Shown: piece by piece, positions 39,864-48,254 of the stretch
How the letters are laid out: the number at the start of each line of letters is the position of its first letter
Numbering within the stretch: the first letter of the stretch is position 1
From: Cyanobacteriota bacterium
GTDB taxonomy: Bacteria > Cyanobacteriota > Cyanobacteriia > CACIAM-69d
Assembly: GCA_022402445.1 (NCBI GenBank)
Contig: JAKRSF010000008.1
Coordinates: forward strand, 372,001 to 436,000
Reading direction: 5' to 3'
DNA length: 64,000 nt
The notes under the pieces: model-generated
Told to the model about the DNA's origin: nothing
The model's database searches: none
The model's input: only the letters and a program-made list of their open reading frames with translations
Position numbers and translations under genes: made by a program

Positions 39864-42341
39864 ATGGTCCCCCCCCTTTCCAGTTCTTCTTCCCGCTCCC
39901 CTTGGGATGACGATCCGGCCCTAGGATGGCTGGCACAGCAGGACTGGCCAACCGAGCGCAAGGCGGCCTGGGTGGCCCTGCGCAATACCCTGCGGCCCGG
40001 TCAGCGGGAGATGGCGGACTGGACCGGCGGGCCGCTGGCGGTGTCGGCGGTGCCCGGTGCGGGGAAATCGACGGGGATGGCGCGGGCGGCGGCGCTGGCG
40101 ATCGCGCGGTTTGGCCTCCACAGCCAGCGGCAACTGTTGCTGGTGACGTTCACGCGATCGGCGGCGGCGAATCTGCGGGCGAAGGTGCGTGAGGCCTTGC
40201 GATCGCTCGGGGTGGCGGGGGGTGGGTTTGCGGTGCAGACGCTCCATGGGTTGGCCTTTCAGATCGCCAGCCGCCACCGCGATCGCGCGGACCTGCCGGA
40301 AACCCTGACCCTGGCGGCCCCCACGCGCCAGCATCGGCTGATGACCGAGGTGATCGACCAATGGATTGACCAAAATCCCGATCTGTACGGGGCGCTGGTG
40401 GCGGGGGTCGGCTTCGATGGGGAAGAGGCGGAACGGCTGCGGCGACAGTCGGTCCTGCGGACGGAGGTGCTGCCGGACCTGGTGCAGTCGGTGGTGCGGG
40501 AGGCGAAAAGCTCGGGCCTGACGGTGGCGGATTTGCAGGATCTGGCGGCGGATGCGGGGCGATCGCGCCCAACGGCCCAAACCCTTGATCAAACCCTCGA
40601 TTTAGCAGACCTGGAACCGGTGCCATCCCTAGGAAATCTGGGGCTGACGGTGGCGGCGGGCCTCTACGGGGCCTATGAACGGGTGCTGCGATCGCGGGGG
40701 CTGATGGACTATGACGACATGATTTTGGGCGCATTGGCCGCTTTGCAGGCGGAGGACGTGCGGCACCTGTGGCAGGGGCGAATTTTCGCGATTTTTGAAG
40801 ACGAGGCCCAGGATTCCTCCCCCTTGCAAAATCAATTGCTCGAACAGTTGGCGGCCCCTCCGGGCAGTTCCCTAGAGGTCCCTTTTGAGGCGCTCAACCT
40901 GGTGCGGGTGGGGGATCCGAACCAGGCGATTAATTCCACCTTCACGCCAGCGGATCCGATCTTTTTTCGGCGGTTCTGCGATCGCTGTCGGGCCATCGGG
41001 CGGCTGGCGCTGATGGACTGTTCCGGGCGCAGCAGTCCCCGGCTGATGGCGGTGGCGAACCATCTGCTCACCTGGGTGAACCATATCCACACCGGTCCAT
41101 CGACGGGCGATCGCCCCCCCTTTGAACCCCAAACGATCCGCCCCGTGGATCCCGGCGATCCGCAGCCGGACGCCAATCCATCGCCCCTGGGGTCGGGGTT
41201 GCGCCTGGAGGATTTTGGGACGATCCAGGAGTCGATCGCGCGGCTAGGCAAATTGGCAGCGGCCCTATTCGAGCGGGATCCCCGCACCAGCGCCGCCGTC
41301 CTCGTGCGGACCAATGACCAGGGGCGGTGGGTGGCAAAAAACCTGGCGGACCAGTGGGGCGATCGCCTCAACCTCTACGAACTGGGGGCGCGCGATCGCC
41401 AAACCCAGGTGCCCAGTGACCTGCTGGCCCTGCTGCAATTTATTGATCGGCCCCACTCCCCCGATCGCCTCAAGGGTGCCCTGAAAATCCTGCGCGATCG
41501 CGAGCAAATTTCCCCCCAGGATCTCGATCGCCTCGCCAGCCGCCCGGAAATTTTTCTCTACCCCGGCCCCCTTGATGAGGCCCCCGCGATCGCCACCGAT
41601 GCCCAGCGCCTTTGCCGCCAGTGGCTCGACGCCAGTTTAGTGTTGCCCCCCTACTCCCTCCTGTCCTACCTGGCCGCCAGCCTGGGCTACGACGCCAACG
41701 AACTGGCCACCGCCGATAAACTCATTGACCTGCTCAGCCAGCGGGCCGCCGGGAGCGATCGCCGCGATCGCCTCCTGCCCCACCTGGCGGAAGTGGTTTA
41801 CCAAGAAAGTTTTGAGCCCGTCGAAGCGGAAGCCAGCGACGACAGCCCCGCCACCCGCGTTGGCCAACTGACCATCCTCACCATGCACAAGGCCAAGGGC
41901 CTCGACTGGGATGCGGTCTTCATCCCCTTTTTGCAGGCGGCGGTCCTGCCCGGTGCCCCCTATGTCCCCAACCAGCGCCACTTCCTCGGTCCCCACGGCC
42001 TAGCGGAAACCAGCCGCGCCCAGCTCCGCAGCCACCTCCACGGCGATCGCGATCGCACCCCCCTGACGGATTCCGCGATCGCCTGGGACCACGCCAACGG
42101 CCTCAAACTTGCCGAGGAATACCGCCTACTCTATGTCGCCCTCACCCGCGCCAAACGGTTCCTCTGGCTCGCCACCGAACAGGAAGGCCCCTTCTCCTGG
42201 AGCGATCCTGACCGCACGCGATCGCAAGATCCCAGCCCCGCCTTTATGGCATTGACCCGCGCCTACCCCAACGACACCCTTTCCAAGATCAATGGCTCCC
42301 CCCGTATCGGCTACCCTGTGGAAGGGCCAACTGAGCCCTAA
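39864..42341 (+). CDS. UvrD/PcrA-like superfamily 1 helicase
   Basis: The protein has about 825 residues and the SF1 helicase motifs: Walker A VSAVPGAGKSTGMARAA near residue 65, motif Ia LLVTFTRSAAANLRAKV, motif II AIFEDEAQDSSPLQNQ, motif III RVGDPNQAIN, motif V ILTMHKAKGLDWDAVFIP and motif VI RLLYVALTRAKRFLWLA. UvrD-like enzymes unwind DNA 3' to 5' in repair and recombination. No fused nuclease domain (as in AddA/RecB) is visible. ATG 39864 is chosen over GTG 39849, which overlaps closely with hisIE. It may be specific to cyanobacteria. Confidence 0.9.
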   Translation: MVPPLSSSSSRSPWDDDPALGWLAQQDWPTERKAAWVALRNTLRPGQREMADWTGGPLAVSAVPGAGKSTGMARAAALAIARFGLHSQRQLLLVTFTRSAAANLRAKVREALRSLGVAGGGFAVQTLHGLAFQIASRHRDRADLPETLTLAAPTRQHRLMTEVIDQWIDQNPDLYGALVAGVGFDGEEAERLRRQSVLRTEVLPDLVQSVVREAKSSGLTVADLQDLAADAGRSRPTAQTLDQTLDLADLEPVPSLGNLGLTVAAGLYGAYERVLRSRGLMDYDDMILGALAALQAEDVRHLWQGRIFAIFEDEAQDSSPLQNQLLEQLAAPPGSSLEVPFEALNLVRVGDPNQAINSTFTPADPIFFRRFCDRCRAIGRLALMDCSGRSSPRLMAVANHLLTWVNHIHTGPSTGDRPPFEPQTIRPVDPGDPQPDANPSPLGSGLRLEDFGTIQESIARLGKLAAALFERDPRTSAAVLVRTNDQGRWVAKNLADQWGDRLNLYELGARDRQTQVPSDLLALLQFIDRPHSPDRLKGALKILRDREQISPQDLDRLASRPEIFLYPGPLDEAPAIATDAQRLCRQWLDASLVLPPYSLLSYLAASLGYDANELATADKLIDLLSQRAAGSDRRDRLLPHLAEVVYQESFEPVEAEASDDSPATRVGQLTILTMHKAKGLDWDAVFIPFLQAAVLPGAPYVPNQRHFLGPHGLAETSRAQLRSHLHGDRDRTPLTDSAIAWDHANGLKLAEEYRLLYVALTRAKRFLWLATEQEGPFSWSDPDRTRSQDPSPAFMALTRAYPNDTLSKINGSPRIGYPVEGPTEP

Positions 42342-42488
42342 AATCCCCCTGAATCCCGCCAGATTTGACCGAGATTCAGCAAAATCACCCACCCATTCCG
42401 CCTTAGATCTCTCCCGTATACCCTCGCACCGCTTCACACCTGGCTTTCCCCGTCTTGACCTATTCTTTGATATGTTTTTCCTGCGCCC

Positions 42489-42878
42489 ATGGTTAACCCG
42501 AGCCCATTTGTGAATCCCTTCAATCCCCATGAGGGGGTGTTGTCGGAGGGAGCCCTCGCCGCGATCGCGGATTTTTTTAAGCTGCTCTCGGAGCCGAGCC
42601 GCCTCAAGATCCTATGTACCCTCAAGGGCGGCCCCAAAAACGTGACGGAAATCATGGAAAGCTCCGGCCTTGGGCAGGCGAACGTGTCCAAACACCTCAA
42701 GCTGATGGCCCGGGCGGGGCTGGTGCGGCGGACTCCCCAGGGCACTAATGCCTACTACGAAATTGCCAACCCGTCGATTTTCGCCCTGTGCGATCTGGTC
42801 TGCGCCACCCTCTCGGCCCAGTTTCAGGAGCAGGCGGAAAATCTGGCTGGCTTGCACGCGTTCAAGCAATCGCCCTAG
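42489..42878 (+). CDS. ArsR-family transcriptional regulator
   Basis: The 129-residue winged-helix protein has FKLLSEPSRLKILCTLKGGP, TEIMESSGLGQANVSKHLKL as the recognition helix, and RTPQGTNAYYEIANP as the wing. These are ArsR-type features. Metal ligands cannot be assigned: there are cysteines at about 41 (ILCTLK) and in the C-terminal helix (LCDLVCATL). The C-terminal cysteine pair could sense metal or redox. The next gene is the HHL1-like gene. Confidence 0.87.
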   Translation: MVNPSPFVNPFNPHEGVLSEGALAAIADFFKLLSEPSRLKILCTLKGGPKNVTEIMESSGLGQANVSKHLKLMARAGLVRRTPQGTNAYYEIANPSIFALCDLVCATLSAQFQEQAENLAGLHAFKQSP

Positions 42879-42963
42879 GATTCAAAGGCTGGGGGGATGA
42901 CCGGGCCGCAATCCGGGACCGCCCCGCAGATTTGCCCATTTCCCCCCTATCCCTAGGAGTGCC

Positions 42964-43389
42964 ATGACTGCAAGTAAAGGTTTCGGTCCCCCCAAATCCC
43001 CCAAGAAGGTGTCTAAGGTCTCTGATCGGCGGGCGGCGGCGGCCCAGCAGCTTGATGAGATGAAGGCCAAGGGGCTGCCGGAGTATGAAATCTATCTGCG
43101 GGTGCGGGGCAGTAATGCGTGGTTGCCGGTGGGCGCGATCGCGGTGAAGCGCAGCGATCAGATCAATGCGGCCATCTATGCCAATGAGGAGGAGCTGCAG
43201 AAGGGGGCCTTCCGCCTGTTCCCGCGCCTGAAGAAGCAGACCCTCGGGTTTGAGTACGGCTATCGCCTCAAGGACTTCCCCGACGAGGCGATCAAACTGG
43301 CGGAAAAACCGGCCCCCGGCATTGCCGCGCCGCTCCAGGAAATTGTGGCCCAGGTGCGCCAGCGGGTGGGTAAGTTCATCCAGCGCTAG
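42964..43389 (+). CDS. HHL1-like protein
   Basis: This 141-residue protein has a basic N-terminus and a domain with AQQLDEMKAKGLPEYEIYLR, NAWLPVGAIAVKRSDQINAA and FRLFPRLKKQTLGFEYGYRL. The pattern fits the HHL1-like family; plant HHL1 is a chloroplast protein that protects photosystem II under high light. TAGGAGTGCC before ATG 42964 is a good ribosome binding site. A photosynthetic role is inferred from the plant homologue and not shown here. Confidence 0.8.
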   Translation: MTASKGFGPPKSPKKVSKVSDRRAAAAQQLDEMKAKGLPEYEIYLRVRGSNAWLPVGAIAVKRSDQINAAIYANEEELQKGAFRLFPRLKKQTLGFEYGYRLKDFPDEAIKLAEKPAPGIAAPLQEIVAQVRQRVGKFIQR

Positions 43390-43419
43390 GGTTTCCGGCG
43401 GTCTAAAACTTGCGTTAGA

Positions 43420-43439
43420 CAAGGGGCTCAAGCCCCTTG
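43420..43439. repeat. Dispersed palindrome, CAAGGGGCT family (copy 1)
   Basis: CAAGGGGCT and AGCCCCTTG are exact inverse arms with a 2-base centre (CA). The same element recurs at 56140 and 58485 with centre TTAA. It lies between the HHL1-like gene and the CRISPR array. Confidence 0.7.
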
Positions 43440-43485
43440 CTGCCGCTGGCTGGGTGATGGTGAGAGCAAAAATTGGGCTGGCTGA

Positions 43486-44960
43486 ATGCTCAACGCCTTA
43501 CGGCGATCAGAGGTCGATCACGTGTGTGCGATCGCGGGGCTGGTTGCGGCAAAACGGTGCTCAACGCCTTACGGCGATCAGAGGTCGATCGCACTGCTAC
43601 TACTGGATCAAGGGCTAGGCTCGTTGCGTGCTCAACGCCTTACGGCGATCAGAGGTCGATCGCGCGCTGGGCGAGCGAGTTGGCGTGCTGGACGATGCCG
43701 TGCTCAACGCCTTACGGCGATCAGAGGTCGATCGCTCGCAAAATTCGGTGATCGATTTCACCCGGTAGGGCGTGCTCAACGCCTTACGGCGATCAGAGAG
43801 GTCGATCACACATTTTCGCCATTTGGCAACTTTACCCAGTGGCGACGTGCTCAACGCCTTACGGCGATCAGAGGTCGATCGCTCCTACCTGCGCTCTGAA
43901 TACAAAAAGGGCGTGATGTGCTCAACGCCTTACGGCGATCAGAGGTCGATCGCTCCGAAAAGATCCCCAAGGCAACCGGTTTAATATGTGCTCAACGCCT
44001 TACGGCGATCAGAGGTCGATCGCTTCGAGATCGCGATCGCAGACAGCGGCCAGAGGCAGTGCTCAACGCCTTACGGCGATCAGAGGTCGATCGCCGGACT
44101 CAATGGGGAGGCGGGCGAAGTGGCGGAACAGTGCTCAACGCCTTACGGCGATCAGAGGTTGATCGGAGTCGCTTGCGGGCTTGGCGTTGTCGCTTGCCCT
44201 GGCTGTGCTCAACGCCTTACGGCGATCAGAGGTCGATCAGAGCAACACATCCGCAGGAGACTCGCCCGCCTCGAAGTGCTCAACGCCTTACGGCGATCAG
44301 CGGTCGATCAGAGGTAGGGCATCATGGGGAAGATCCGGGATTGCAACGTGCTCAACGCCTTACGGCGATCATGAGGTTGATCGGTGAGGGGAGATCCGGC
44401 AGGAATAGCTCCGTTACCCCCGGGTGCTCAACGCCTTACGGCGATCAGAGGTTGATCGGTTAATGTTTCCATCCCGGCCATAATCCTCCCAATAGTGCTC
44501 AACGCCTTACGGTGATCAGAGGTTGATCGGTCATAGAGCCGTGGCGAATACTTCAACCCTTCATTGTGCTCAACGCCTTACGGCGATCAGAGGTTGATCG
44601 GAAGCTGTTGTACCGTGGGGATCTCTCAATTTTGTTGTGCTCAACGCCTTACGGCGATCAGAGGTTGATCGGACTCGGTTCCGGCTGTTGCCCGGAGAAC
44701 GGGGGTGGTGCTCAACGCCTTACGGCGATCAGAGGTCAATCAGGGGTTAATTCGCATTGCGACGCCGGGGATTTCGGAGTGCTCAACGCCTTACGGCGAT
44801 CAGAGGTCGATCGGCGATCGTGGCCGGTGTGGGCGAGGTCGTTGCCGACGGTGTGCTCAACGCCTTACGGCGATCAGAGGTTGATCATCAGGTCTTGCAG
44901 GAATTGATGGCCTTCATGAACTTATCGTGCTCAACGCCTTACGGCGATCAGAGGTTGATC
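43486..44960 (-). CRISPR. CRISPR array, 21 repeats and 20 spacers
   Basis: The repeat core is 34 bases on the plus strand, starting GTGCTCAACGCCTTACGGCG and ending AGG(T)(C/T)GATC, with one or two further partly conserved bases. Its starts are 43486, 43557, 43628, 43700, 43772, 43847, 43918, 43988, 44059, 44131, 44205, 44276, 44348, 44424, 44495, 44566, 44637, 44708, 44779, 44853 and 44927. Spacers are 36-41 bases. CGCC and GGCG can form a 4-bp stem within the repeat. I assign the minus strand because cas genes run that way and the AT-rich leader-like region lies at 44961-45120. In that sense the repeat ends GTTGAGCAC, the conserved end, whereas the other end varies. The first repeat (43486) begins ATG instead of GTG, as expected for a trailer-end repeat. 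Confidence 0.95.
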
Positions 44961-45120
44961 AGAGCGGCGGCTAGAACCTTGACAGGGCAAGGGCCGAGAG
45001 CCGAACGCTCGCGCACCTCCGCCATTGTGCCCTTTAGGTCTCAAATTAGCCATCATTCTCAATTAGGTTCATTAACTTTCGCGTGTTGCTCCACAACGCT
45101 TCGGAAAGTCTTCAAGCACC
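44961..45120 (-). promoter_or_regulatory. Probable CRISPR leader
   Basis: This 160-base gap between cas5 and the last repeat has an AT-rich core at about 45035-45085 (contains TTAGGTTCATTAACTTTCGC on the plus strand) and no coding frame. Leaders are normally AT-rich and adjoin the newest repeat. I cannot place a promoter exactly. Confidence 0.5.
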
Positions 45121-45843
45121 TCAGCGATATTTTTTGGCGCGGGTTTTCTTCGGGATAGATGGGGCCGCTGGCGCAGCGATCGCCACCCAGGCGCGATCAT
45201 CAAACCCAGCCCCCGCCTCCGCCAGCGTAAACCGTCGGAACGTGCCGCGCGTCGTCGTGCGATCAATCCACACCGGCAGGGCAATTAAACCGCGATCATC
45301 CGTCAGTAGCCAGCGCACCGGCCCATCCGTCTCGCGATCGCGCCGTACTCCATTCACCAGTGCCCAAGACTCCCCCAAACTCAGGCCACCAAAGCGCGAA
45401 ATTTGCGCCGGAGAAGACAGGGCTACCGCCACGCGATCGGCCAACGTCACCGCCGCCGACTCCCCCGAAGAATCCAAACGTACCATCACCTGTAAATCCG
45501 TCAAAATCTCCTGAAAATTAGGCTTGGAAAACTGGGAAGACGGATAGGTACCCTGATGCTTTTTGCCATATTTATGGTTGCGCTGCTTGCGAAGAATGCG
45601 CGAAATCGGCGGCGGATCACTCGCCAAACCAATGGCTAGCTTTACCCCCAGGTGTGTCTGCAAATTCACCTCACCCACCCAGGACAACAAAAATCCGTAG
45701 ACCGTCGAAGGGGGCGGATAAAGATAAGTTTCTCGGTAATCCCGCGCAAAACTGCGGGGAAAGCTAGTGCAGGGGCAGTGGATATACAGGCCGATTTCAT
45801 TCGAGCTATTCGGGCCATTCAAGTCATCAGATCGATCAATCAT
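45121..45843 (-). CDS. cas5: Type I-MYXAN Cas5 (Cmx5/DevS)
   Basis: Cas5 caps the crRNA 5' handle in the Cascade complex. The 240-residue protein shows the RAMP start SSNEIGLYIHCPCTSFPRSF and the conserved RETYLYPPPSTVYGFLLSW, which aligns with the Cas5 PP-S-x-x-x-G motif, then LTDLQVMVRLDSSGE and a basic C-terminus (KKTRAKKYR). Its start overlaps the cas7 stop by 4 bases (ATGA). This suggests strict coupling within the operon. The family assignment to the Dev/Cmx type follows the cas8 and cas7 neighbours. Confidence 0.88.
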   Translation of the reverse strand: MIDRSDDLNGPNSSNEIGLYIHCPCTSFPRSFARDYRETYLYPPPSTVYGFLLSWVGEVNLQTHLGVKLAIGLASDPPPISRILRKQRNHKYGKKHQGTYPSSQFSKPNFQEILTDLQVMVRLDSSGESAAVTLADRVAVALSSPAQISRFGGLSLGESWALVNGVRRDRETDGPVRWLLTDDRGLIALPVWIDRTTTRGTFRRFTLAEAGAGFDDRAWVAIAAPAAPSIPKKTRAKKYR

Positions 45844-46715
45844 GACGCGATCACCTCCAAAATGCCCAACTTCACCAATTTTTTCTTGGCCGCCTCCTTC
45901 GCTGCCTTGACCCCATCAAACACCGCAATCCCTAGCCCGTTTAGATTATCTCCATAGGGCGTTTTCACAATCTTTCCACCCACAAATAATTCATCCGCCG
46001 CTACATCTCCCGAACGAATTAAGCGCTCCAATTCTTGACAGCCCACGCCGTCGCCCACCCGTTCAAAGCAACCCATAATCCATGGGCTTGGATCTGTTGT
46101 CACTCGCAGAACAATCGATTCGGGACGAAATTCATACAAAAACCGCGAATGATTCCCCCCCACATGGCGAATTCCCACGAGAGCATCGAGCAGAAGGCCC
46201 GCGCGATCGCGGTATTTCAGCGTCTCAGGAGTTAGGGCAACCGTGTATTGATAGGCCGTCAAATGCATCTGGGTTTGGTGAATCGAAGTCTTGCCCTTGG
46301 CACCGCCCTTCGAGCCAAAGGCCACATCTCCCCAATAGGGATCTAGACTCACGGCGCGACACACCTCGACCGCCCCACGACGCTTCACCGTAGCATTGTT
46401 GTTGTCCTTGTCCCGCTTGGCATCCATATAGCCAAATAGATCATCATCAATGAATTTTTCAGCGCTACATTTCTCGTCCTTCAAATGGTAGAGATCTCCA
46501 TCGGGGTCGAAAGTGCGATTCACTATTTCAGGGACATGCTGCTGAAAATAGTCCCGCAGCCCCCAACGGATCGCATCGGCACTTACGGTAGTGTATTGGT
46601 CATTGCCGCGCGTAATGGTTTGCAGCGTCGCAAGGGTGCTACCGTCCCCTTCACCGCGATTATTGGCGGCAACGGCGGTGGGGGTAACAATGGTGGCGAA
46701 CAGATGAATTGACAT
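45840..46715 (-). CDS. cas7: Type I-MYXAN Cas7 (Cst2/DevR-like)
   Basis: Cas7 forms the backbone along the crRNA. The 291-residue protein starts MSIHLFATIVTPTAVAANNR, followed by an N-terminal RRM-type strand. RNNEGEGDGS-like loops and ISADAIRWGLRDYFQQHVPE-like segments precede RRGAVEVCRAVSLDPYWGDV. A later block, RAGLLLDALVGIRHVGGNHS, is the hallmark of the DevR/Cst2 family. The protein ends with a basic amphipathic helix (VKAAKEAAKKKLVKLG). It overlaps cas5 by 4 bases. Confidence 0.88.
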   Translation of the reverse strand: MSIHLFATIVTPTAVAANNRGEGDGSTLATLQTITRGNDQYTTVSADAIRWGLRDYFQQHVPEIVNRTFDPDGDLYHLKDEKCSAEKFIDDDLFGYMDAKRDKDNNNATVKRRGAVEVCRAVSLDPYWGDVAFGSKGGAKGKTSIHQTQMHLTAYQYTVALTPETLKYRDRAGLLLDALVGIRHVGGNHSRFLYEFRPESIVLRVTTDPSPWIMGCFERVGDGVGCQELERLIRSGDVAADELFVGGKIVKTPYGDNLNGLGIAVFDGVKAAKEAAKKKLVKLGILEVIAS

Positions 46716-46773
46716 GGCTGGTCACAGTTAAGAATAGGTGGACAAGAGATAACGGAAATCTCAATGAAAAAGA

Positions 46774-48243
46774 CTAGACAGCGCTGATTTCAGCTTCATG
46801 GTCTATCAACTCCTGTTCCTCCTTCGATTTACCTTGGTAGGTCGCGATCGCGAGGAGCGCCAAATCCCGCACCTGCTTCCAATCAGATTGAGAATGGAGT
46901 TGAGCTGCGATCGCAAGTCCCTTACCGCGTGCTGCATTGCTGGGGTTACCGCTGAGAAATTCCACGAGGGCCGTGGCAAATTGCTGCTGTGTGCTAGGTC
47001 GCTTCAAGCGATAGAACACTTTTTTATACGCCTGCCCATATTCAAAGCTTCTATGCTGGGCATTGGCCTGTTTGATCTGCCCATGCAGGAAGGTGCTAAA
47101 GGCTCCCTGAACGGCCTCGAAGATGACGCGATCGCGATCCGTCAGTTCAGTCTGTGCCATGGTGACTAATCCTTTTCGATCATTAGGGTACAGGGGATGG
47201 GTCTTATGAAATTCAAAAAAACCACAGTGCCAGGGACGATTATCGATGAGATTATCCGTCATCCATGCCAGAACCTCCGATGTGGTTAGCCATGATTTCA
47301 TTTTTCCGTCTTTATCCTGAATCTCACGAACCCTAGATCCAAATAAAATTTCTGCCTTGGAATAGAGTCGCATCATCGTTTCTTGGGGATAAATGCGATA
47401 AACCTTCTGCTTCAAATAGCTTTGATTGCCATCCCACTGCTGTTTACCCAGTTGATAGACCTCGCAATAGTCAAGACCGCTCCTATACAGATCCTCATCG
47501 ACCTGAGCCCAGAGTAAAAAGCGCAACCCCGCTTCCCCTGCGCCACTGGCCTGGAAGTGTTTATAGCTAATGGCCGTCAGTTGTTTTCGTCGCCGGAGCC
47601 AAGCGGTTAGGTTAGAAATTTCTGGGATGACGAGGGCTGAGCGCTGCCGGGGTAATTTGTAGTAGCTACAGGCGAGGGGCATAAAGAGGAGCGCCAAGAA
47701 GTTTTCTGGAGATTCTTGATAGGCTCCATTGACAAAACATTCAACTAATCCTGGCAAATGATGCCCCTTGATGGTAATGGCCGATTTAAATTGCTCTTTG
47801 CTATTAAAGGCATCCTTGAAATTGCCCGTGTAGTAGCAACCTAAGACGGGACGAAAGTCAATCGCGGCTTCCGGTTTGTCGTCCTCAAGGGGAAAGTGGA
47901 GAAGCTGGCTTTCACTGGCGAGCGATCGCTGTTTGCTGTGTTGCAGCAGGGTACAAAGAAGCCCTTGGGTAACGATGTGGCGTCCTTGACGATCTAGACG
48001 TAGGGCGGGCATGTGAATGCAGCCGTCCCGGATTTGATAGGTCTGGCTCATCAGCCAGGTGAGGGCGTCGCGATCGCTAATAGAATCCTCCCAGCCCAGG
48101 GTAACGGCGTCATCGGTAATGGACCAATGGATTGGGGCCGTGGCGTGATCGAGGGCATCAAGGGCGATCGCACTGCCCGCAATGCCAGCCCGGTGGGGGA
48201 GCAAGGTGTTGGGGTTATGGAGGGAGAGTGTGAAAGTTGCCAT
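46774..48243 (-). CDS. cas8: Type I-MYXAN Cas8 (Cas8a1/Cmx8)
   Basis: This 489-residue large subunit fits the Cmx8 family: MATFTLSLHNPNTLLPHRAG at the N-terminus, then a GIAGSAIALDALDHA helix and the typical IHWSITDDAVTLGW segment. LFMPLACSYYKLPRQRSALV and NLTAWLRRRKQL follow. The C-terminal half is helical and ends in EQELIDHEAEISAV. Cas8 recognises the PAM and recruits Cas3. It lies 11 bp downstream of cas3 and 58 bp upstream of cas7. The identity rests on overall pattern, gene order and length. Confidence 0.85.
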   Translation of the reverse strand: MATFTLSLHNPNTLLPHRAGIAGSAIALDALDHATAPIHWSITDDAVTLGWEDSISDRDALTWLMSQTYQIRDGCIHMPALRLDRQGRHIVTQGLLCTLLQHSKQRSLASESQLLHFPLEDDKPEAAIDFRPVLGCYYTGNFKDAFNSKEQFKSAITIKGHHLPGLVECFVNGAYQESPENFLALLFMPLACSYYKLPRQRSALVIPEISNLTAWLRRRKQLTAISYKHFQASGAGEAGLRFLLWAQVDEDLYRSGLDYCEVYQLGKQQWDGNQSYLKQKVYRIYPQETMMRLYSKAEILFGSRVREIQDKDGKMKSWLTTSEVLAWMTDNLIDNRPWHCGFFEFHKTHPLYPNDRKGLVTMAQTELTDRDRVIFEAVQGAFSTFLHGQIKQANAQHRSFEYGQAYKKVFYRLKRPSTQQQFATALVEFLSGNPSNAARGKGLAIAAQLHSQSDWKQVRDLALLAIATYQGKSKEEQELIDHEAEISAV

Positions 48244-48254
48244 GGGGATTGTGC

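Noticed and set aside
43466-45158. Open frames across the CRISPR array, all with the repeated peptide CSTPYGDQR or AQRLTAIRGRS
   Set aside because: They are translations of the CRISPR repeat itself and change with spacer length, so they are not genes.
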